In this document: positions 1 through 10,200 of the stretch, one piece after another
Numbering within the stretch: position 1 is the first letter of the stretch
Layout of the letters: the number at the start of each line of letters is the position of its first letter
Assembly (NCBI GenBank): GCA_964445715.1
Contig: CAYULJ010000017.1
Span: 1-19,527 of the forward strand
Length of the DNA stretch: 19,527 nt
Reading direction: 5' to 3'
Origin: CAYPYS01 sp964445715
GTDB taxonomy: Bacteria; Omnitrophota; Gorgyraeia; Gorgyraeales; Gorgyraeaceae
Notes under the pieces: generated by a model
What the model was told of the DNA's origin: nothing
Seen by the model: the letters and a program-made list of their open reading frames with translations, nothing else
The model's database searches: none
Translations under genes and position numbers: made by a program

Positions 1-1215
1 AGAAATGCCACCTAACTCCGTTTCAATAGCATTGGCTATGCCCTCTACTGAAAAATCACCTGTCTTTGTCACGTGCTGTGAGATCTGTCTAGCTACATAA
101 AATGCTGTCATCTTATCTAAACCCATTCCACTGACCAGAGCATTCATCATGCTTTCTATGGCTGAGATCTTTACTTCTTTCTCGGCAATCTCAATAGAGG
201 TGTGGTAAATTATACCTTCTAAGGCATCTTGAGAGAAATCTGTCCTATTGCTAAGCCTGACCATGATGTCTCTGGTCAAAGCATCAGCTGGTGTTAAAAT
301 AGCCTGACCTGATGACGATATCGCCTGATCTACTGCAGTCCTCACCTCTCCTGCCAATATTCCAAGAGGAGCTACATAACTCTGTATAGACCTTGCTATC
401 CCCAATGTAACGCCACTGATCTCTGTCAAACCTTCTATAGAAGTATCCCCTGTATCATAGATATGCGTGATAATGCCTCTAGCGATAGCCCTTGATTTCT
501 CTTCAGTCGTACCTTTTATAAGAGAATGCTCGAGCAAGAGTCTTGTGTTCAACAATTTTTGTTCTAAGCCTGTAGCGAAGTCTGCGATAAAAGCGGCTTC
601 AAATGGAGCAATCTCTTCATGAACCATTAAGGCAACGCTTGGAGTAAGGCCAAATTCTTCGCTCAAGCCTTCGGTTGAGAAGTCTCCTGTTCTGGTACTA
701 TAAGAAATAATCTCACGCGCTGAGTGACGCGGAGATAACTTAGCCTGCAACCTGGATATTCGATCCATAAGCCCTGTAAACTCAGAAGGGGCATCTGCCC
801 TAAGGAACCTTGTCGCAAAACCAGCAATGCCTATCTGCCCTCCTGATATATTAAAAAACGACACTGGGCATGCTTCAAGATCACTGGCCTCGATAGACAA
901 ACTACCTTTTTCAATAGTTATATCTATTATCCATCTAGCTAACGTCCCTGCTTGCTCTGGATCGACTTCTCTCTGTTCAACTAACGCAGTTTCCAATGCT
1001 GTTATGATAGCTTCTTCAGAGGAAACCATGTACCCAACAGCTGCTGATATAGCGGTGGCGATATTTCTTACTATCTCAGCACGAGAAGCTATTGGTTCAT
1101 TTTTGGTTATAACAACATAATCTCCTATTTCTGCTAAGAATGCGGACTTCAAGGCCTCTTCAGACACCTCGCCATTTTCCAAAGATCGCACATAGATATT
1201 TTTTGCTACAGCTGT
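1..1215 (-). repeat. Alpha-helical repeats with A-R-x-I and GxxSxEGL motifs
   Basis: Copies of the form AR-x-I-...-T/N-G-x-x-S-x-E-x-L occur at 1206 (AKNIYVRSLENGEVSEEAL), 1071 (VRNIATAISAAVGYMVSSEE), 939 (ARWIIDITIEKGSLSIEAS), 720 (AREIISYSTRTGDFSTEGL), 483 (ARGIITHIYDTGDTSIEGL), 276 (TRDIMVRLSNRTDFSQDAL) and 93 (ARQISQHVTKTGDFSVEGI). The spacing is 45, 44, 73, 79, 69 and 61 residues, so intervening helices vary. The last copy is cut by the window edge. I recognise no named helical-repeat family. Confidence 0.65.
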
Positions 1216-4200
1216 GACCAATTCTTCGTTATCACCAAATAATCCTGTAGCAAGCAAGTTATCTCTAAGCCTATCAATAAACGGTTGTACAGTTGAATCA
1301 ATAACTACATTTACATCTACTGCTGGTTGCTGGTTATTAACATCAGCAAGGCCTAGATACGCCATGACATTTCTATTGTAGAGACGCGCGGCTAAATCAA
1401 GTGCTGCATCAGATTGTTCTAAACTAATCTCGTCAGCCAATACTAATCCAGCAAGTTGTGCTGAGAGGTTTTCCCTGGCCTGTCGTGACATGGTCTCTAT
1501 CGCAGTTGCATCCGTAGGCATATCATCGACCCTAATCATACCACTTACGCTATCTAAAAGCCCTATGTCTTCAACTGTAAATTCAGGAAAAAGATACTTT
1601 GTTGGAAGCTGTATAAATTTAGTGTATTCGCCTTTGGCCTCTCTAGTAAGAGCAGCTTCTCTTGCGGTCTTACTGAATCTTTGAGGAGCATTGTTTGCTA
1701 GGAATCTTTTCCAGATCTCTTCGCGGTTCTCTTTAAAATAACTAATACCTTCTTCTATCTTTGTGCCAAATATAGCCAAAGGAACAAAAATAACCAAAAG
1801 ACCTATTCCTGCAACTCCGACAAGAGGGATAAACCCAAATGTTACTGAAAACGCAACCCCTAATATTCCTCCGATTCCAAAAACCTGTGTCCGTGAAGTA
1901 TTTTGCGTCAACAGTCTCAACATCACTACAGTCTTACGCCACTTTGAAATCGGATCTGCATAAACTTGCAATCTTTCTTCTTTTTCTGGTTCGAGCCAAA
2001 GCTTTGCCTCTCTGACCTCTGGTTTTAGTTTAATCTGATCACCTTCTGTGACAATCCTGCCCTGCACCTGTAAGCCAGGCCTATGGACCTTTATTTCTCC
2101 TCCGATAATGTCAACATCAGATTCTTCTGATGAATTAATTATTACAGTATTTTTAGTTGATAATACATCTGCACGAGCAATATCTCTAAGTATAGTATTC
2201 TTGGGGAGAGTTACCTTTTCATCCATGATATTCTGTAAAAGACTATTTTCTCCGATCTCTCCTGTCATAACGTGACTATCCCATAAAACAACAGGGCCTG
2301 AAACATTCACATCCGTACCCAATTCACTGTTTCCAATAAGAATTGCCTGGGAGGTCATACGAATTGGCTTTCCCTCTAGTTTTCTGTATAAGGAAGTCTT
2401 CCTGTCTTCTTTGCTTACGCTATTGGTGGAGATCTTTACAGCCATCTCTAAGACCTCATAAAATTCTTTAGGTAGATGCATCTTATCGCCTAGATCAAAA
2501 ATGTTCCTTTCTCCGTCTTCACCAACAAGAGTCAATAATGTGCGTCCATTGACCTCTGTGAGAACAGAGTCTTCCTCACCTATGATATGATCCAACCCGG
2601 CATCAAAAGCCAGGTCTATCTGTCCATTCATTATCAAATGCCGCGCAATAGAAAAGATATTTTCAGCTGTGGGCTGTATTTTCTTCTCCTCAGGAGGCAG
2701 AAAGATGGATGGGAGCCCGCGGACAGTCTCTGCAAGAGTATAAAGTTTGCTCTCGCTCATGGATTTTAACTGCCTGAGGATATTTAAAAATACCTTTTCA
2801 TGCATTGTAAGATCCCTGTCCCCTGATAACGTCCTACCAGTATATTCCTTCAGCCACTGCATTACCCCCTGTGCTATCCTGCTCCCAGAACCAAATAACC
2901 TTTCTAAATAACTCTCTATCTCACTTGCCTTCTGAGGCAAGCCTTGTTCGCCTCCTGCGCGTTGTATCCCCTGATCCTGGACCATCTGTTTTACCAGCAT
3001 CTCATGGGCTGTATAGAAAGGAACGCTGTCTTGAGAGCGCACTGGGATTTCGTTCCCTCTGACCCCTTGTTTTACTGCTCTTATGAATTTCATGAATGTG
3101 TCTTTGCCATATAACATACGCTTGTCATAAGAGATCTCTGTATCTTCAGAAGAAAGCACTACCTGCTTTTCTATGTATTCTGGAGTAACATTTGGTATCG
3201 CGCTTATAAGTATTGCCCTGTTCCCCGAGCTAAGCCTGTCCCAGAATTCAGAGTGCCTGACATGAGAAGTATCTTCGTAGATCAGGCCTAAAAGTTGCCT
3301 CTGAAGATTCCCCATGTCTTTTTTCAGCTTGGCAATTGCCAATGGAGGCGTGCGGCCAGAGAGGTCCCCTCCTTCTCCAGCTCTATTGCTGAACTCCAAG
3401 CGTCTCTCTCTTATCATATCTTTTTCTTTTTGCGAGGATGCATTTTCTTCCATTTTCCTGAACATTGTTTCAGAGAAAACCTGACTTGCCTGATAGATTT
3501 CGGTAAGACGGTTCTTCTGCCATTGTTGTCTTTGATTCGTTACTGCTATATCTGCCAGCTCTTCAACAGTGATCTTTTCCTTACCTATAAAATGCGTCTC
3601 AAAGGCATGCTTGACTCCGAATTTCCTGCCCATCCTGCCGAACAACTGGATCGCATGATCCAGAAGTATTGAGCCGTCAATTAAAAACGAAAAGGCAGTG
3701 TGTGACATAGACTCACCAGAGGCATTATCCAGGCCCATACTGAGCGCAAATATATCACCGGGATTCAATAGCACAATAACATTTTCTCCGGCGTTCAGCC
3801 TCTCTACTACCCCATCTATCTTTGCTTCGGTTATATCTTTTCTGCTATCGCGGTCTAGCATACCTTCTTTGACTGTGTATTCTGCATATGTGTCACCTGG
3901 CTCATGAACAATAATTTTCTGCCCTTCCTTAAGGTCGCTTTCGGCTAATCCTTCTAGTATCTCATCAAAATTAACCCCTCGAAGCGGCGCGGAAATAAGC
4001 ACAAGATTTTTAAATCCAAACTTATCTCCCTTTTTAGCATTCCAACGGGCTGCTACATTTTCCAATGCTTTACTAAGAGAACTTGCTCCTGTAAGAGGTG
4101 AATGGTCCTGGCCCAATCTCCAAAAATCAGACCTCGGAGACTTTGCCTTGTCCAATAAAGCAGTGATCTCTCCATGAGATAAGCCTGAGACCTTAAGCAT

Positions 4201-7200
4201 TTCTTCAAGGAGTTGGACAGTCATGACGTCTTTACCAAACCATCCTCGAGCAGCTCCGATAGTTGAATCCAGCTGCACAGAAAATCCTAATGCCTGGAGC
4301 ATGGCCAGTGACGCGCCCTGCGTAGCTGAGAGAGCTATATTCCAACCGCCATGCGCAGATACTCTCATAATATATTCTGCTATAGTGCCAAATAAAGACT
4401 TATCATTTATCTTCTGTCTAGTCAATGATCTCTCAAAGCTCTGCTTTTTGACTGCAGTCTCACCTTCTTCTTCAGCGCTAAGAGCAGCAGCAGCATATGT
4501 CATGAGAGTCGTGCTCCATGTGCTAAAAAGCTGGCTGCCTTGAACTAAACCATATGATACTGGGCGCGCAGTAGTAATAGCATCCGCGTCTCTTACAGAG
4601 TCCCTGTCTACCCTTGCTATATCGTCCTCGACTGCAGCTAGGATATAACCGACACCTTTACCAGGATCAACATTAAGTCTTGCCCATTGCTGCATCAAGG
4701 CCTTTAACTCTATATATTCGCGACTGTCTGCTTTTTGTAGCTCTGCTGGAGTCAATCCTTTAAGCCCCTTGATCTTGTTTTCCTTTGCCCATGAGGCAAA
4801 TAAATCTAAGAAAAGTCCTTTAAAATAAGGGCTGACATCCTCTCCTGTATTGTCCTTAGCTTTAGTAGAAATAAAATCTTCTAATCTTATCCAGCTTATT
4901 TCTTCGCTCCCATTAAAATACGTGACTATACCTTCTCTCTTGGCCCAGCCGTACAGCCCGCCTTTTTCTTTTTCTGCTTGCTCAAAAACACCTTTTTTCT
5001 CAAGGGCCTCCTCAGTCTCAATATCTGCCATGTCTATATCCATCTTTTTCTCAGCATAAGTATACCCCAATAAGAAACGAGCATTCTCCTGCATAAAAGG
5101 TATGATATGTTTATTGATATGCATTATATATTTCTTGGGCACCTCTGCCTTGCCAGTCTGTAAGCCAATAATAAAGCTCAGGGCTACTACAGTATGTATC
5201 TCGTCATATACGGCAAAGACCCCTCCTTTATTCTCTCTAGCTAAATCAGCTAAAGGAGCCCTACTTGACTGTCCAGTAGTTAAAAGTTCAAGGGCCTCGA
5301 CAAAATTAGGGCCTCTTGTCTGGGCATTCCCTATAGAGAAACCAGCCACCTCGAAAGTAGTGTAGATTATCTGTGCCTCTCGCAGGTCTTGAAGTGTTTC
5401 TTCCTTCCCCAGGTCTTCCATTGACTCAATTACCGCTACTTTATAACCTTTTCCTCTTAAACTCTTTAGTATGCCATTCCCTTCTGTCATAGCCAGGTTT
5501 AATTTTTCCTTATTTATAAAATGGCCTACTGACTTTGCATGGCCTAAAAGATTGACGCCTGCCAGGAGAGCCAGATGAGTCAGTATAAATGTCTTGCCTC
5601 CTGCTGTACCTTCTTCCTTTGCCCTACCAAAAGTATCTTTATAATTTTTATCTGTTGGATCTAAGACAAAATCTATGAAGCTTCTTGCCTGATTAGAATA
5701 TAACGATCCAATCCCTCTAATATCAAGGAATATCTCAATAAAATCATTTAATGTCTTGGTAAATTTAGCTTGTCCCTTTTTTGTGCCTACAAAGGCTGCA
5801 TGCATTCTATCGCCATTCTCATCTATGGTCTCAATCTGGTATATCCCTCCTCCTAGATCGTAAACAATAGATCCATCTAATGTAATGCCAGGTACCTGCG
5901 TAATAATACTGTCTTTCTTTTTGCCTTCGATTTCAGTTTTATGATGACGATCCTTAGCATAACCCTGCTCTCCAATCTTCCTAGACACCCTTTCTCTGAA
6001 TACTCGAGATACCTGCCCCTGCTGAGCTCCTTGAGAAAGCATCTGGTAGTAAGTTTCTGCTAATTCAGATGCCTTGTCTTTTGCCACCATGTGTCCAACA
6101 GTCACTAAAGCCAATACTAATGAATCTATGACTGAAAACTCGGCAGCATCTGTTATTCCAGATTCTTCTGCCAGAGTTTCCCGCTGAGTCGTTGCTTCAA
6201 CTTTTAAGATGTTTTTATTTTTTTTGCTTTCGCTGGCGTTTTGTAATTTAGAGAGGTATGTTGAAAACTGCGAAGACTTTATTAATCCTGCATATTTCTG
6301 AATAGCTGTCTTTTCTGCGACTGCACGGCCAAAGAATGGTGGGGCCCTTGATAGCTCCGAAGATATTTCTCTTGCCAATACAGGCAGCATTTCTCCAGCC
6401 TTTACCGATCTACCATCCACTAAAGGTATCTCTGCATCTGACTCATTTAAAATAGCCTCTAGTTCACTGACATATCTAAAGTTAGCGACAGTAACTGAAA
6501 TAGCCATATCAATCGGCACCTCATCATTGGCATTCAGCTGGCGCGCTACATCAATAATGGATTCCAATATAGAAATCTCTATGTCTTCTCCTGTGGCCGC
6601 TCTTCTCTGTAAAATAGCTATAGAGTATTTTAAAAGTTGTGTGGCTGCCTCGCTATCGAGCTCTAGAGCTGTCCCTCTTGATTCTGTTATGTAATCTAAG
6701 ATTACTCTAACATCTTCGGCTCCATTCTCTGTAAAACCATGGACAATGATATTGAGGATAGCGGCGCCTTTTGACGCAAGCTCATTTTCTCCTGCTGTCA
6801 ATCGTGACTCAGTCCATTTGCTTATAGTCCTGACTAGCTGCGAAGCATTTTCTTCCAATGCTGACTGAAGCAAGTAGCCTGCTATCGGATTATCCAGGTC
6901 TCTTATGTTAAGCGCCAGATCTGTTAAATTACTGATAAAGGTTCTTAACACATCGCTGCTCAACACCCCGAGATTAAAATGGTTATTCCTCACTCCTGAG
7001 CCCAGTCTTACCAGAACAGCCATTGTTAAATTGGTTTTTACATTTGCTGTTAATCTGCTCTGCAGTGCATATGAGGCTATATTTGCCAAACGTGAAGCGG
7101 TCTGCGCTGAAGAATTTACCATGTTTATAATATATTCCGTGACAGCGTTAGCTTTTGCCGCTCCAATACCTTTGACTTTAGCTATTATCTGGCCAAGTTC

Positions 7201-10200
7201 ATTTACGCTGGTTATTGCGCCATACCTAGCGATATGCTCATTTATTGCATTTAAAACAGCGATCTCAAGCTTCTCCCCTATCCCGTCTACTTCTTGCAAG
7301 GTAGCCAATGCAGAGCCAGATACATTATGTTCTGTCTGCGCTAAGAGGCTCTTGACATTATGCAGAGCTATATCCGTGGCTACGCTTACTTCTGACGCTG
7401 ATGCCATAAGGTCCACTGCACCCTGTATATATGATTCTGCGGCAGACATACCGTTTTCAGCTGTCACTATTGCCGCGGCCTGCTGAGATTCAAGTCTTTC
7501 GCCTATCTGAATACCATTGGAAATCCCTACACCCATGCCGTAAAAGATATTTAGCATCTCACTTGCACTCAAACCTTGACCCTGTAAATTCTGAACCAGT
7601 GCACTTAGGTCTGTTGTGTTCACGCCTGAAGCATTTGCTCCTATTGCCATGGCTACTTGAATAGCTATATCCTGGACAGTGGTACCTTGTTCTGAAGCGG
7701 TGTCCAGATCAATAACAATAGAATCCGACGATATCCCGGCATTCTCTAGCACATCTCCTGCTCTTATTGCCGCTTGTTCCACGCCGCGGGCTGATAATAT
7801 GTTATTTACATCTTTAACATAATTATCATTTCTTGATGCAAAACTTTCAGCATTAGAAGCCTGCATCGACATAGCAGGGGCACCATTAGGAGACGCGAAT
7901 TCAGATATAAACTCTGCTGCCTCGGGACCTACAACAGGCGAAACAAAACCCTGGATTATGTTCTCATTAAAGCCTTCTTCTTTTATTGCAGAAATAAACC
8001 TTTGAGCCATGCCTTGCTCGCCGGTCTCGGCGGCACTAATAAAAGGAGAGAAAAGGCCTCGGAAAAATGGCATAAAGACAAACATGGCTGTCGAAAAGAG
8101 TACAGTCATTGGCAACCTATACACAATATTCTCTATCAGGCTTCCCTGTCCGAATTCACCGAATACGAAATTCAGAACGTCCTTTTCAGTTGAACCTTCA
8201 GACATAGATACAATGAATGGGTTCATGATCTTCCCTGCCCCATGAATCCCTATCTGTAGAAATACTATATTAACCGTACTGCTGGACAGCTGTCTCAATG
8301 CAGCGCCATTAAACGATAAAAGTTTTACTGCATTGGTCGTAGTAGCCCTAACCCCATTCCAAGCATTTGTGCCCCAAGTAATGCCCTTATTCCAGGCAGT
8401 TGTACCCCAAACCCTGACTGCTCCTGTAGCGCCTCTGAGTAAATTTGGTATATTTGCAGCCCAAGACCTTAAGCCAGTAGTAAAAATATTCCCAATTCCA
8501 TTTATAACACTATTAAAAGGACGAGTTCCTACTCCTCCGACATAGACAAGCGCCCATGCAATGTGTCCAAAATTTACTTCGAAATCGCCGAGAGAAAAAG
8601 CAGGCTTCTGAAAAAAACTATCCTTGTGGACTGGGCCGCCCCCCCAAGATAAAACCCTGATAAAATTAAGAACCTCGTTTTCATAGCCCTGTGGGGAATC
8701 CCACCATATCCCAGAAATCCGATCGAATGCCGTGGATGTGATTAAAATTCCAGTCCTTCCGGTAATGAGAAACTTGCCAATGCTCTTCAACGACACATTT
8801 CCAAGCATCCCTCTTGCGCTTGTCCTTAGCGCGCTTGTCACAGCCTGCGCTGTGATCTCGCTCGCTGCAAGTCCTGTAAGTCTTGATAAGGCACTCGAAA
8901 ATATGTTTGCAGGAAATGCGATAAAGAAAATTGCTATAAGAAAATTTATAGCTGCAAGGGCATATTCTCCCTGTTCGAGGTAGCTCATCCCAGCAAATGC
9001 CGCAGAACCAGCAAACGCAGCATTAATAACCACATCCGCTGCAATAAGCCAAGCAGGAAGGGTCCCTCCTAATGTCAAAATTGTAGTTCCTATAGCAATA
9101 GCACCAGCAGTAACAGCAGCAGCAGCTTCAAGAGCATATCTTTCTACAAAACCTTTTTCTCCTATTATCACATTATTCCTTATATCTAATTCTGTGCCGT
9201 CAGTCGCCCTTGCTGTATAAAGGACCAAGGAGCCGCTGTCCGTGACTTGTAATGAATAACCATCTGCGCCCACGCCAAGCTCAATAATATTATTAGTATT
9301 AGGGTCTATCATTATAGTCCTGACTTCCCTGCGGCCTGGCGGAGCTGCGCCATATGGTTCTCTCTCTAAAACGTAGCCTAAAACATTATTAGCAAATTGT
9401 ATTACATTCTCTACAGCATCCTCCCACCCTGGATTATTCCATCTCTGGAACTCCCTGCCCTGCGCATCCTGAAATATCCAACGGCCCTGTGCGAAATCAT
9501 ATCCCGTAGCAATAACATCAATGCCTTTCCCGTTATCAGTAGATAGCGAATAGAAACTGCTGTAAACCTCACCATCTGCTGAGACAAATCTCCCATCTGT
9601 AACCAGAGTCATTGAATCTTCCGGCAATATGTCTATGTCGCCCCAGGTATCTACGATCCGCCCATTCTGAAAAGTAACTCCTGACTCTATAGGTTTATTA
9701 TAAGAGGATCTGAATTCCACCCTAGCCTCTGCCATTTTAGTCTTTGTCTCGGCAACCCAGGCTGCCCTCTGCTCCTGCATGTAGCTGACCCACTCATCTG
9801 TACCATAAGCTAAGTCTTCATCACTGGCTGCCTGCATCCAGGTCTCTTCTATTCCAGAGATCATTTGCCAATCACTCATCGCAAAATCCATATATTCATT
9901 CCATGCGGCTGTACCAGGAGTAAGGCCTAACCGATGTGCTTCAGCAACCCAACTAAGCACAGGAGACCTATTAATATCCTGCGAAGAGAAATCAACGCTG
10001 TCATATCCTGTGGAAAAACTAACTTCAATATAATCAATGCCGTCTACGGCTTCATATTCTGCGACTAATTTATTGCCATTCCAGCTTAACCCTAAAATAC
10101 TATCACTAGCTGTCCCATTAAAAGGTAATGAATTTATATAATCAACCTGCCGCTGAGAAAGTTCTTTAAGCTCACCTCTATCATCTATCATGCCGCCGCT

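Noticed and set aside
3580..5860. A housekeeping secA gene
   Set aside because: It has no start or stop, its Walker A and DEVD motifs are altered, and it is fused in frame to giant flanking sequences.
6905..7486. Forward open frame of 193 codons
   Set aside because: It is antisense to the giant frame. Its composition (Ser/Ala/Thr/Leu-rich, no domain) is that of a complement of Ala/Ser/Asn codons, and the minus strand here codes for the clear HhH pair.
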